The notes beneath the pieces were generated by a model. That model saw nothing but the letters and a program-made list of their open reading frames with translations. It searched no databases and was not told the DNA's origin. Of a DNA stretch of 64,000 bases, positions 8,859-18,173 are shown in pieces. Source of the DNA: Desulfurococcaceae archaeon (GTDB lineage: Archaea; Thermoproteota; Thermoprotei_A; Sulfolobales; Desulfurococcaceae); contig JAPWUD010000002.1 of assembly GCA_028275705.1 (NCBI GenBank), positions 1 to 64,000 on the forward strand, in the 5' to 3' direction. The position numbers were made by a program, and so were the translations under genes. Position 1 is the stretch's first letter; the number at the start of each line of letters is the position of its first letter.

Positions 8859-9611
8859 TTAATAATTAAGTCCTCTTGAACTTTCATGCGGTATTGACTC
8901 TTCTTGTAGTTTCTTGGAGCTTCTAGATATGAGTTTTCGAGCTAGCTCTATGTGCTTAATCAATGTGTTAAATGCACGTAATAGATCTTTTTTTGAGACA
9001 ACGATCACGGTATCTGTGTAGGATGAGCCTATGTGAATTATGTTTACTCCATTTTGAGCCAAGACACCTGTAATGTAAGCAACTACGCCGGGAACCCACA
9101 TGATCTCGCGAGGGCTCGTCGCCGTGATCGCCGCTAGATCTCTCTGAACCTCTATAATCTCATTATGATCGACTATTCTCAATATGTCGCTTGTCGCCTC
9201 CTCATCTAGTACTATTGTTATAGCAGGGCCGCTCTGAATCATTATTGCAAACCTAGCCTTCAGTGATATCTCGGGCATAGTATCTATGATGTCTTTGAGT
9301 TGAGTACTCCTAACTATGACTACAGCAACACCTGTTTTAGCCTCTACACGAGTGTTAGCAATAATACTTAATACATCTCTGCTAGCGAGTAGTGGCGTCT
9401 CCCTTATTTTAGACCTCAGTCTTATTAACGCCATTTTAATAGAGCTCTCCGAGACTTCAAACCCCGAAATAGTGGATAAGACAGGTTTGAATTTTCTCGC
9501 TAACTTGGAGTAATTCAATACACCTGCTTCAAGACATCGATACAGAGACGGCTCACTTAGTAAGATCTCGCGAACCATGCCAGCTACACTATTTTCTCCC
9601 ATATATTCCAT
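8859..9611 (-). CDS. ACT-domain protein, probable amino-acid-responsive regulator
   Basis: The ORF track begins at 9731, but the ATG at 9611 follows GGTG at good spacing, avoids overlap with argH, and begins MEYMGENSVAGMV, so a 250-residue product is preferred. The N-terminal half (to about residue 85) is helical with repeated basic residues. Two alpha/beta segments follow, the second (VVAYITGVLAQNGVNIIHIGSS, about residues 170-200) matching an ACT domain, a small-molecule sensor that usually binds amino acids. The gene lies 82 bp downstream of argH on the same strand, so it may sense an amino acid for arginine metabolism. That role is inferred from context. Confidence 0.6.
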   Translation of the reverse strand: MEYMGENSVAGMVREILLSEPSLYRCLEAGVLNYSKLARKFKPVLSTISGFEVSESSIKMALIRLRSKIRETPLLASRDVLSIIANTRVEAKTGVAVVIVRSTQLKDIIDTMPEISLKARFAIMIQSGPAITIVLDEEATSDILRIVDHNEIIEVQRDLAAITATSPREIMWVPGVVAYITGVLAQNGVNIIHIGSSYTDTVIVVSKKDLLRAFNTLIKHIELARKLISRSSKKLQEESIPHESSRGLNY

Positions 9612-9693
9612 AATTAAACACCAATCTGCCGAGAACACAGGGAAGTGAATGGCTGAAAGCCTTAAATAATTTTTGATACTCATGGAGCTATTA

Positions 9694-11076
9694 CTATGAA
9701 TGCAGCTTAAGCAGTTTATTACCACACTCACTGAGATTTTTAATCAGCTTACTCAGAGTCTCTTCATCCTCTCTAATGAAGCCCTCATACTCACTCATAG
9801 CTTCTTTCAGTTTTACAGCTACTGGTTTCGCCAAAGCTAGTTTTTTAACATCAATGTTTAACTCACTAACAACCCTGCCTTCCTTAATGAGTTCTCCAAT
9901 CTCAAAGTATACTTGTCTAGTCGGCTTTTTCGACTCAATAGAAACATACTCTACAAACTCCGCACTCCAGCAGGTTGTGTTAGTAACTAGAGAATCTAGG
10001 GTCTCTGGGCATATCTCTAAGCGTTTAATAAAATCTCCAACTATCCTCAATGTGTCAATAGACGTCTTTACAGTCTCCATGAACACTTTATTAAGCTCTT
10101 GAAGCTCTAAGTTATAACCATATGGGAGGGAACTATAAGTTGAGATCGCGGATGTTAAAAAGCCTAGAATCAAGTTTGCCTTGGCTCTTGCAACTTCAAG
10201 CGTGACTAAGTTTCGCTTGTGAGGCATTATACTACTAGTTGCCACATGCTCTACAGGCGGCTTAATGGCATCTCGTGCGTATAGATTTAACATGAACATA
10301 TTCTCAGCTAATCTACTGATCTCAGATAAAAGTAGAGCAATGTCAGAGAGTGCGTGGAGTAGGAATAACCTAGAACCAGTTGCATAGTATGGTGGGATTT
10401 GTGACTCATTTAAACATAGGTTTTCAGCGAGTAATTTAAAGTCGTGATCTACGAGAGTCCCAGCGGCAGGGCCTGCTCCTAAAGGGTTCTCGGTAAGTAA
10501 GTCTAAATTACTTATTATTATTCTCCAAAGCTTTGTATAAGTGTGTAGATGGGATAGGAAGTATATTGAGGCATCACCACACTGAGCGATCTGTCTATGT
10601 GTGAAGTAGGGGATTATAATGCCGCTATACCTCGCCGCTTTCTCTAAAAGGGCTTTTCGTAGTTTGAGGAGTTCTACGAGTAGCTCTATTAATTTATCTC
10701 TTATGTAAAGCCTAAGTACTGCTGCCACGTGGTCGTTTCTACTCCTACCCAAAGCTAGATAGCCTGCCACGGCTCCTACTTTATGGTGTAAGTATGACTC
10801 TAAAGCTTCAAAAAAGTCTTCGTAGATCAAGTTTTCGTGTTTAACCCATTTGTAAACATCCTCGCAATTGGATTGAATGAGTCCCACTAGTTCACTCTCT
10901 AATTTAACAGCGTCTTCATTGATCGGTATATAGCCTTTTGAAATAAGGCTCTTTAGGTGAGCCAAGTAGACCATTGAAATATACTTAGCTAGTTCTCTGT
11001 CGTCCTCCATGCTAGATATATAATTCTCAACATCGTGCTGGGAACCACCTATGAGAGACCTATATCTAAGAACCAC
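9694..11076 (-). CDS. argH: argininosuccinate lyase
   Basis: The 460-residue enzyme splits argininosuccinate into arginine and fumarate, the last step of arginine synthesis. [19 protein letters not shown] near residue 108 and [11 protein letters not shown] near 190 are conserved substrate-binding regions. The fumarase/ASL signature reads [10 protein letters not shown] near residue 270, where most ArgH proteins have GSSIMPQKKN, so this member is slightly unusual in its catalytic loop. It overlaps the end of argG by 11 bp, forming an argG-argH operon transcribed on the minus strand. Confidence 0.93.
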   Translation of the reverse strand: MVLRYRSLIGGSQHDVENYISSMEDDRELAKYISMVYLAHLKSLISKGYIPINEDAVKLESELVGLIQSNCEDVYKWVKHENLIYEDFFEALESYLHHKVGAVAGYLALGRSRNDHVAAVLRLYIRDKLIELLVELLKLRKALLEKAARYSGIIIPYFTHRQIAQCGDASIYFLSHLHTYTKLWRIIISNLDLLTENPLGAGPAAGTLVDHDFKLLAENLCLNESQIPPYYATGSRLFLLHALSDIALLLSEISRLAENMFMLNLYARDAIKPPVEHVATSSIMPHKRNLVTLEVARAKANLILGFLTSAISTYSSLPYGYNLELQELNKVFMETVKTSIDTLRIVGDFIKRLEICPETLDSLVTNTTCWSAEFVEYVSIESKKPTRQVYFEIGELIKEGRVVSELNIDVKKLALAKPVAVKLKEAMSEYEGFIREDEETLSKLIKNLSECGNKLLKLHS

Positions 11077-12262
11077 GCCTACTTCTCACCGATTGAGCTG
11101 TGAGAGCGTATAATCCATGTATTGTTATAAAGCCACGTGCTTCGCAGTCGGATGGATACCAGCCTTTATCATAGTCTATTACGTGCTGAGAGTATAGAGA
11201 GTATGGACTATCTCTACCAACGACACGTAGACCCCCTTTATACACCTTTAATTTAACCACTCCTGTGACGTTCTTGTTCATGGAGTTTATAGCTACCTCT
11301 ATATGCTCTCGTAGAGGGTCTATCCATAAGCCCTGATATACAAGATCTGCCCATAGCTCATCAAGATGGTTCTTAAGCCTCAGCTCTCTTGGTGTTAAAA
11401 CCATTCTCTCAAGGTCTTTGTGTGACTCAATGAGGGCTAGTGCAGCGGGTGCTTCGTAAACCTCTCTACTTTTAAGTCCAACTACTCTACTTTCTATGAA
11501 GTCTATTCTACCGAAGCCTTGTAGACCAATTAACTTGTTTAGCTTCATAACTAGACTTGCAGGGCTTAATCTATCTCCATTTACGGCTACTGGTACACCC
11601 TCTTTAAACTCAACCTCTACATATAGTGGTTTATCTGGAGCGCTCTCCGGAGAAGTAGTCCAAGAGAACGCCTCCTCTGTTGGTTCTATGAGTGGATTGT
11701 CCAATTCCCCGCCTTCTATACTTCTAGACCATAAGTTTTCATCAATGCTATACTTTTTATGTGCCCCACGTGGTTCAAACCCGTATTGTTTAAGAATCTC
11801 TAGGCTCTTAGCCCGAGACAATCCAAGCTCTCTTATAGGTGCAATTACCTTAATATCCGGCTTTAGATATGCTCTTAGCGTTAAGTCAAATCTAACTTGG
11901 TCATTTCCTTTACTTGTACAGCCATGTGCAACAACATCGGCACCCTCCTTGATGGCTACTTCAGCTACTTTCTTCGCTATTAGAGGTCTAGCTAAAGCGC
12001 TTCCAAGCGGGTACTTTCCCTCATAGAGAGCATTGGCTTTTATAGCTCTAAATATATATTCCTCTGCAAACTCTTCTTTAGAGTCAATTAGGTAGTGTTT
12101 ATTAGCTCCTAGTTTGTAAGCCCATTCTTCAACACCCAGTAGATCCTCCTCCTGGCCGACATCGACGGTTACAGTGATCACTTCGGCTTCATACTTCTTC
12201 CTGAGCAATACAACTATAGTTGAAGTGTCGAGACCACCTGAAAACGCAACTACAGCCTTCAA
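11066..12262 (-). CDS. argG: argininosuccinate synthase
   Basis: The 398-residue enzyme joins citrulline and aspartate with ATP. The PP-loop [11 protein letters not shown] is at residues 6-16 and [15 protein letters not shown] near residue 110. Full length for the family. Start is TTG with GGTG eight bases upstream and a TATA element (GTTATAAGC) about 40 bp upstream. It is the first gene of the argG-argH unit and may also transcribe the ACT-domain gene beyond. Confidence 0.95.
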   Translation of the reverse strand: MKAVVAFSGGLDTSTIVVLLRKKYEAEVITVTVDVGQEEDLLGVEEWAYKLGANKHYLIDSKEEFAEEYIFRAIKANALYEGKYPLGSALARPLIAKKVAEVAIKEGADVVAHGCTSKGNDQVRFDLTLRAYLKPDIKVIAPIRELGLSRAKSLEILKQYGFEPRGAHKKYSIDENLWSRSIEGGELDNPLIEPTEEAFSWTTSPESAPDKPLYVEVEFKEGVPVAVNGDRLSPASLVMKLNKLIGLQGFGRIDFIESRVVGLKSREVYEAPAALALIESHKDLERMVLTPRELRLKNHLDELWADLVYQGLWIDPLREHIEVAINSMNKNVTGVVKLKVYKGGLRVVGRDSPYSLYSQHVIDYDKGWYPSDCEARGFITIHGLYALTAQSVRSRRGS

Positions 12263-12611
12263 TACTAAACACCGTGTGCTAAATCATTACTTGGAACATG
12301 CTTATAACGAGCTAAAGATAAATCATAACGAATTTGGATATGGATAGTTACAAATAGCACACTATGTTCTATTAGGGAGCTCTCGAAGAACGCTCAAGTA
12401 CATCCACGACGCAGGCAGCAAGTAATACTCAGTGCTATTAGATAAAGAACAACCCTGATCTCTAGAAAGCTTGATCAGAGATATTATGGACAACTATTTA
12501 CTAATTACAAAGTAAACTCCCATCAAACCCCGATTTTAACGCGGGGGTTTATAAATGAACAAGTCATTTTAGGTTTATTTATTAAGGATAGGTAGTTTAA
12601 AGGACAAGAGC
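12263..12611. promoter_or_regulatory. divergent promoter region between argG and proC
   Basis: This 349-bp gap separates two divergent biosynthetic genes. Near argG the minus strand has GTTATAAGC about 12300-12308, placed for a short leader. Near proC the plus strand has TTTATAAAT at 12548-12556, about 56 bp before the GTG start. Just before that is a small inverted repeat, CCCCG and CGGGG around ATTTTAACG at 12528-12546, abutting the TATA box where an operator could act. No small ORF with coding character was seen in the middle. Confidence 0.45.
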
Positions 12612-13469
12612 GTGGTGTTGAGCGTGAAGCTGTGTAGTGGTACAACTATATCTGTGATTGGAGCTGGTAGAATAGGGTCCGCTATTATAAGTTCGTTGAG
12701 GAATCACTGCGGAGATAGCATTAAGATCATTGCAACAGGGCGTAGAGAGGAGACATTAGAGAGAGCTGGGAAACTCGGCGCTCTAGCGATCAGGGATAAT
12801 AAACAAGCAGTGGGAGAGGCGGACATGATTGTACTCAGCGTGAAGCCGCATCACTTCCCTGACGTAGTGAAGCAAACTGGTAGAGATGTTTGGAGGGGTA
12901 AGTTAGTTGTGTCGGTAATGGCAGGTGTCAAAGTGAAAACTCTTGCAACTGCTATGCCTGGAGCCGAGGTATACCGGGCCATGACAAATATCAATGTACT
13001 CGTTGGAAAGGCTTCGACAGCCGTTGCAAACCCCGAGAACGACTCACCTAGTAAGCTAATTGTTGAGGAGTTATTTAGATGTATGGGTGAAGTGTACTGG
13101 GTTCCCGAGGAATACCTAGACGTGTGGACAAGCCTGGCTGGAAGCGGTCCTGCATTCATAGCGGAGATCGTCGATGCGCTTGTCCTCGGAGCAATGGCTT
13201 CCGGGATGCCAAGAGATCTAGCATACAAAGCCACATTAGATGTACTAGAGGGGACTGCTATACTTCTAAGAAACGCAAATAAACACCCAGCTACAATAAG
13301 AGACGAGGTTATAACACCAGCTGGAACTACAATAAGGGGTATTATGGTAATGGAGTCTGAAGGTATAAAATCAGCGTTGATGAAAACTATAGAAGCAACG
13401 TATAGGAGGTCTATAGAAATAGGTATTGAAATAGACCAATACGTCAAGAAAGAATTAAATATATCCTAA
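12612..13469 (+). CDS. proC: pyrroline-5-carboxylate reductase
   Basis: The 285-residue enzyme catalyses the last step of proline synthesis with NAD(P)H. The N-terminal Rossmann motif ISVIGAGRIGSAI is at residues 13-25. The C-terminal dimerisation domain contains SLAGSGPAFIAEIVDAL and the signature TPAGTTIRGI near residue 240. Length is normal. GTG GTG TTG form a cluster of possible starts and the first is used here; a few residues may be lost if translation begins later. It diverges from argG, so proline and arginine synthesis share a promoter region. Confidence 0.93.
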   Translation: MVLSVKLCSGTTISVIGAGRIGSAIISSLRNHCGDSIKIIATGRREETLERAGKLGALAIRDNKQAVGEADMIVLSVKPHHFPDVVKQTGRDVWRGKLVVSVMAGVKVKTLATAMPGAEVYRAMTNINVLVGKASTAVANPENDSPSKLIVEELFRCMGEVYWVPEEYLDVWTSLAGSGPAFIAEIVDALVLGAMASGMPRDLAYKATLDVLEGTAILLRNANKHPATIRDEVITPAGTTIRGIMVMESEGIKSALMKTIEATYRRSIEIGIEIDQYVKKELNIS

Positions 13470-13555
13470 GATGCAAATATGGTTAAATCTAGCGAGAATA
13501 CCTCAACTATGCACAATACTTATGGCAATTATGCATAACTGAGTAATACGCTTAA

Positions 13556-14557
13556 CTATTGCTGTAAAACCTCCCTGATCTTCCTCTTTATATCAAAAAC
13601 TAATTTATCTAGTTTTCTGTGTTTTCCTCTCACGAGTATATAGTGGAAGCTTGTCCAGTATTTTCCACCCGATCTTTGCAACTCAGATAAGTTTTTCTCT
13701 ATAAGGCCCCATTCTATTGCGGTGCTCCTCGTTAAATCCCATACATACCTCTTAACCTTCTCCTTATTCGCTATATTTAATAGCCTCAAGTCGAGAATAG
13801 CTTTTAGAATATCGTGTAGATTGAACTCTAAATCCCCGCCGAAATCCCAGCCTACTTTATATACTATTTTAGATGCTAGTTGATACTCGAGATCAGTTAT
13901 AAATAGCTTAGAGCTACCCAGTTCAAATGGGAGATCCACATTGAGCTCTGCTCTTGGATAATTAACACTCATCGATACTTCAAACCTAATAAAGTCTACT
14001 TTGGCATCGCGTACTCCAATAGTGCTTTCAAATATTTTCCTCAACTTATTAATTATACTGAGGTCTAGATCAATCCCGCTCACAGACTTTACATATCTAT
14101 AGAATTCTAAACCACTCCACCTCATAATAGCGGGGATTCTCAAGGATAATACGTTGGGAAAATAGTCTTTTTCAGCATCATACTCCACGGTTAGTAACGT
14201 TAAACACTTGTCCTCGTCTATAGGGAGACATAGTGGATATTTCTCGGAGAGGTATTTATTAAACTTAATCATCTCGCTGAGTAAAACCCTCTTATTACTA
14301 ACTCTTTTACTCCACGCTGAGTCCAAGTCGAATGTAAATCGTGGTGCATCTACACTAGGCATGAATATATAGTTTAATACTGCGCCACCACCAAACTGTA
14401 TTTTATCCCCGAAGAACTCCTGAAGCTCCCTCATGGTGAGAACTATGTAGTAAACCCTCTCCAGGCTAAACAAAACCTGGTTTAAATCACCTTCTCCAAG
14501 CTCTATTTGACCCTTGAATCTATTCAATTCTTTATTTAAAACACTAATACTCGGCAC
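13556..14557 (-). CDS. abiEii: AbiEii-like nucleotidyltransferase toxin
   Basis: This 333-residue protein has the AbiEii/DUF1814 pattern: GGGAVLNYIF near residue 57 followed by FTFDLDSAW near 75 (the GG-x-A...R-x-x-x-D-x-D motif of this nucleotidyltransferase branch). Later YQLASKIVYKVGW matches the conserved basic helix before the C-terminal helical domain. It lies 76 bp downstream of a winged-helix gene of AbiEi type, the standard order of type IV AbiE toxin-antitoxin modules, which give phage resistance or plasmid stability in bacteria. The frame is open upstream of the GTG start with no better start codon, so the N-terminus is slightly uncertain. Confidence 0.75.
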   Translation of the reverse strand: MPSISVLNKELNRFKGQIELGEGDLNQVLFSLERVYYIVLTMRELQEFFGDKIQFGGGAVLNYIFMPSVDAPRFTFDLDSAWSKRVSNKRVLLSEMIKFNKYLSEKYPLCLPIDEDKCLTLLTVEYDAEKDYFPNVLSLRIPAIMRWSGLEFYRYVKSVSGIDLDLSIINKLRKIFESTIGVRDAKVDFIRFEVSMSVNYPRAELNVDLPFELGSSKLFITDLEYQLASKIVYKVGWDFGGDLEFNLHDILKAILDLRLLNIANKEKVKRYVWDLTRSTAIEWGLIEKNLSELQRSGGKYWTSFHYILVRGKHRKLDKLVFDIKRKIREVLQQ

Positions 14558-14633
14558 TATCTTCTCTAATTGTCTCTCAAAGTCCTTTAGTAAATCCAGT
14601 TAAACCACCAGGAGTAAAGTAATATATGATTAG

Positions 14634-15458
14634 TTAAATTCTCCGCGATTCAATAATACTAGAGTCTACGAGGTAGGGAGTGATTGCTACCAATCGATCA
14701 ACAAGTTCTTCACTCACCAAGCTATATAAATTCACCTTTAATGGTGGTCTCCAACCACTCAGAGTTGAGTAGTAGGCTATTGCTGTAGCGATTCTCCTCC
14801 TACCCTTGGGTGTTGTTTTCTCCAATAGTTTGTCCATGTCAAATAGGCTACTCTTCAACAATACATCGGGTAGAAAATCCTCCCATGTAGGCATGTATGA
14901 AATTAAGTCGGCATACGATTGCTCTATTGTTGCATGCGTCAAGTAGCTATCCCAAGAGTACTTGTACTCTCTACCCCGTAGACTAGAATATACGACAAAC
15001 ACTCTATTCCTACTGCCTGGTCTCCTCCTAGAGCTTAAGTTTATAAATCCGCTTGGGAGATTGATCCTCCCCCGTAGCTTTTTATCTACAACTAGAAGAG
15101 TAGGTGTTAATCCAAACCAAGATTGTAGCATAGGCTGCGATACGTAGTACATTGTATCCGGTAAAACATGCCTAATAAACTCTAGTTCCCTACTCCTCCA
15201 CGGCTCTGGGTTTGGAAGCAACTCTAATATAGACTCAAATATCTCGAGCCCTCTACTTGATAGCACGTAGCCATGATCATTCTTTAATGCAATACCAAAA
15301 TCTACTAGTCTTCTCAGAAACCTATAAGTTTCAGATAAGTTAACTCCATAAACTCTTGCAATGCTACGGGGATTTACAGGTAGACTAAATCTACTAGCCT
15401 TAACTAGACATATTAATACAGCCGCTCTAACTTTACTACCCAAAAACTCAATAATCAC
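14634..15458 (-). CDS. abiEi: AbiEi-like winged-helix antitoxin
   Basis: The 274-residue protein begins with a winged helix-turn-helix (PRSIARVYGVNLSETYRFLRRLVDFG, residues 28-53), followed by a larger domain with the plan of AbiEi C-terminal antitoxin domains. It is directly upstream of the AbiEii-like gene on the same strand and probably represses its own promoter. The 168-bp region upstream is shared with a divergent methyltransferase gene. The identification rests more on partner and layout than on sequence identity. Confidence 0.65.
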   Translation of the reverse strand: MIIEFLGSKVRAAVLICLVKASRFSLPVNPRSIARVYGVNLSETYRFLRRLVDFGIALKNDHGYVLSSRGLEIFESILELLPNPEPWRSRELEFIRHVLPDTMYYVSQPMLQSWFGLTPTLLVVDKKLRGRINLPSGFINLSSRRRPGSRNRVFVVYSSLRGREYKYSWDSYLTHATIEQSYADLISYMPTWEDFLPDVLLKSSLFDMDKLLEKTTPKGRRRIATAIAYYSTLSGWRPPLKVNLYSLVSEELVDRLVAITPYLVDSSIIESRRI

Positions 15459-15626
15459 AGCAGAACACCCCTATAGTTTTTCATACCAAAAGATGGTAAT
15501 AAATTTTATTGAGAAGATCTATTTACAAAACGCGCAATTTAGGCAATAGTAGTATAAAGTACAGTTCAAAAATATAGCGATCACTAGAAATTAACCTCTG
15601 AAAAATAGGGGGTTCAAGGTGGTTGA

Positions 15627-16247
15627 ATGCATTGGATGGACATTGGTTTTCTAGAGACATTTCTAGAGGTCCTTACCCTTATTGAGGAGAATTCAAGGAG
15701 ACTTAAGATTGCACCCATTGAACGAGAAGACGGGCTTATTCTAGCTTCTCTATCTTATTATATCGCGTCATTAGGCGGATCAGTATTTATTGACGCTGGC
15801 GCTGGAATTGGATACTCAACTGCGTGGATGCTATACGGGATTTCAGGGCTGCCAATCCGTAAAAAGATCTTTCTATACGCAATTGAAAAAGATCCTCATA
15901 GATATGTCAACCTGGAGGAAAACATCGAGAAGCTGAAGAATTTGCTACCCCAAGATTCTCACTTAATAGAAGTCAACGCCTTGAACATTGATGCTTTAGA
16001 CTTCCTTAGAGCGGAGGATCACCCAATAGATATGATATTCGTAGATATAGCAAAGAAGCAGTATATAGAAGTCTTAAAAATATTACCCATGAAACTAAGT
16101 AAGATAGGTTTAGGGGTTTTCCACAATGCATTAAAACCAGGACTAGATGAGGAAACTAGAGAGTTTCTAGAAAGACATAAAGAAGAACTATTATATCACA
16201 TAGTCTCAACGAGACTAGGGCTTTTAATGGTAAAGAGAACGGTGTGA
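15627..16247 (+). CDS. SAM-dependent methyltransferase, O-methyltransferase-like
   Basis: A 206-residue Rossmann-fold protein. VFIDAGAGIGYSTAWML near residue 52 is motif I for SAM binding, YAIEKDP is motif II with its acidic residue, and IDMIFVDIAKKQY near 135 is the post-II region. This order resembles small-molecule O-methyltransferases (COG4122 type). AGGTGG lies five bases before the ATG, supporting the start. Its substrate is unknown and neighbours do not help: divergent AbiE module on one side, nucleoside phosphorylase pseudogene on the other. Confidence 0.7.
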   Translation: MHWMDIGFLETFLEVLTLIEENSRRLKIAPIEREDGLILASLSYYIASLGGSVFIDAGAGIGYSTAWMLYGISGLPIRKKIFLYAIEKDPHRYVNLEENIEKLKNLLPQDSHLIEVNALNIDALDFLRAEDHPIDMIFVDIAKKQYIEVLKILPMKLSKIGLGVFHNALKPGLDEETREFLERHKEELLYHIVSTRLGLLMVKRTV

Positions 16248-16326
16248 AGATTAATAATATAACTCAAGACCAATACCTACAGAAGCCATGTTCTTGTAGT
16301 CATCTAAAACTCTGGACTCATCTATA

Positions 16327-17387
16327 TTAAAGCTCTCTCCAATACATTACCAATGACTCTGAAACCCTCTTCTCCACACTAACCACCCGCGGATCCTCGA
16401 AAGCTGGCTTCCAAACACCTTCCCAAAGTGTATCAGTTATTACTAATAATGCGGCTGATTCTACTTTTCTATAGATTGATAGTGAAAATATCGCAGAGCA
16501 CTCCATATCTACCGCGAGCACCCCTATTTTGGAGTATGCATGAACTTTACTCGGCGTCTCCCTGAATAGTGCATCTGTTGTCCAAACACCTCCCTCTTTA
16601 AATGGAATACCTACTTTACTTAGTAGTTCTTTAATGGATTTTAAGAGGTCGAGTGATGGCTTGGCAATGACGCTTGGTGGTAAATAGTGGTAGCTTGTCC
16701 CCTCCTCTCTAATAGCAAACGTTGGAACAATCAATTCCCCCTATTCCAGCAATAGGATTTAATGAACCAGCCTCACTGAGAACTAGGAATCTCCTTATTC
16801 CAGCAGCAATGAGGATTTCCAATAAGGATACAGCTACCGGGGCACCAATATATGATTGAAAAACCCCTAGTCCATCTCTAGTAGCGAAGAAGCATCTAGC
16901 ACCAATGATACCTCTATCTTTTTCTATAGCTAATTCACTTAACGCCGTCGTGAAACTGCTTTGTTTTTCTTAAAGGTTTATAAGGGTTGTTGATGCTTCC
17001 TCTACTGGGGCATGCCTCGAGATGCGGGTGTATCGTGGAGACCCAAGAGAGGCGTGTTTTGAGGGAGGAATACAGGATGCGGGGGTTTCCCCACAGTAAT
17101 GACCCAGAGGAAACAATGAAGGGGGAGCTGTGGGTGGGGGTTACCCAGAGCGGGTGGAGCCCTGTGACATGGATCCCGGTGAAAAGGGATCCCGAGGGCT
17201 GTGAAGCCAAGGGAAGAGGGCTTAATAACAAGCAATAACAAGCCCAATGAAACCCAAACCCCACCGACTTCATCCAGTCGTAAAAGCGACTACTAAAAAC
17301 TACTATAGCTAATTTCACAAAACCTAGATCTCTTGGTGCAAAGTATTCGGGTTTAGTGATTGACTCCTCAGTTGAAAACCACTCCAT
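16327..17387 (-). pseudogene. nucleoside (uridine-type) phosphorylase, split by insertion and frameshift
   Basis: Three pieces on the minus strand make one gene of the PNP/uridine phosphorylase family. The N-terminus (ATG 17387, MEWFSTEESITKPEYFAPRD) runs to about 17265. The middle (ELAIEKDRGIIGARCFFATRDG, GAPVAVSLLEILIAAG, FLVLSEAGSLNPIAGIG) runs from about 16965 to 16740. The C-terminus (LIVPTFAIREEG to the stop) contains GVLAVDMECSAIF, the ribose-binding Met-Glu motif. The first break is a GC-rich insertion of about 300 bp. The second is an extra G in a five-G run after GIG, moving the frame before LIVP. The track shows only the last piece (16327-16734) and a read-through ORF (16935-17405). 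Confidence 0.85.
16970..17265. mobile_element. GC-rich insertion in the phosphorylase gene, probable mobile-element remnant
   Basis: The segment interrupts the phosphorylase reading frame and is far richer in G and C than the surrounding DNA. It contains a perfect hairpin with GGATCCC and GGGATCC arms near 17170 and several G-runs on the plus strand. The plus strand is open for 83 codons (16987-17238) with a Gly/Pro/Trp-rich product resembling ORFs read through transposon ends; it is not treated as a gene. No transposase motif or clear target-site duplication was seen. A small non-autonomous element or a transposon 3' end are the likeliest sources. Edges are known only to within about 15 bp. 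Confidence 0.55.
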
Positions 17388-17568
17388 GATCTCCACAATA
17401 CACAATAAATATACTTAAAATAATGCCTGGTGCAATAAAGTAGAGCGAGCATTTAAATATTTTTCCAGTGTAATGGCTAATACTGGCATATTGAGTTAGA
17501 CTCCTCTCGAGTTTAGAAACACAGTCAATTACTCTCAATAGACGCATTCTAATGATGTTTAGATTGTT

Positions 17569-18085
17569 CTAAGTGCAAGGGCCAAGCCATGGAGCTATTA
17601 TCTCATACCTCCATTTACGCTTCAATTGGTTCCAATTATCAATAAACCACCACGGAACTTTCGGGTTTTTAACAATATCGTAGTAATTATATGGTTTAAT
17701 ATCAAGAACAGGGGTTCCTGTCCACGCATCTAACTCCTTAACTCTAATTAAGGGTTTCTCAATAGAGACAAGCTCAACAACAGTAACACCAATAGGGTTT
17801 GGTCTATTCGGAACCTAGTGGCGAAGATCCCCACTAATGGGTAGTTCTCAATACCCATGGTCTGCCTTTAAGCTTAACTCCTCTAGCTTCATGCATTTAG
17901 TAAATAATTATGATGTGTGAGTACTCTTCAAGGCCTTTAAGACCCTCGGTATATTCCTCGAAAACCTTAATAGTTGAGATTAATTCAAACCTAGATTTAG
18001 TAACACTAGAATCTATTGGTTTATTAAGGCCCTCAACGACAACACCAATGGGCTTAAGGCACATGGTAGAGTTCAAGTAATGCAC
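17569..18085 (-). pseudogene. trmO: TrmO-family tRNA (t6A37) methyltransferase, broken
   Basis: The first part (MHYLNSTMCLKPIGVVVEGL to GLKGLEEYSHIIIIY) is the start of a TrmO/UPF0066 protein. A TAA then interrupts it, and the reading continues MHEARGVKLKGRP in the same frame. One missing base shifts to GIENYPLVGIFATR, and a second, in the C-run of the expected R-F-P-N-R-P-N-P-I-G signature, shifts again to NRPNPIGVTVVELVS and TGTPVLDIKPY, ending at a TAG at 17569. There are therefore one stop and two single-base losses in about 500 bp. Intact TrmO methylates threonylcarbamoyladenosine next to the anticodon using SAM. Confidence 0.85.
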
Positions 18086-18173
18086 CTATTCTTAAATCGA
18101 TATGTAAACAGGAATTGTTTTTCATAAACGAGTATGTATTGGAGGTAAAACATGAAATTTTAAATAGAATTCG

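Noticed and set aside
11496-12026. 176-residue plus-strand ORF
   Set aside because: Antisense shadow of argG; Ser/Leu-rich with no motifs.
16987-17247. ORFs on both strands in the GC-rich insertion
   Set aside because: Both strands are open because the segment is GC-rich; no domain is recognisable, and it interrupts a known gene.
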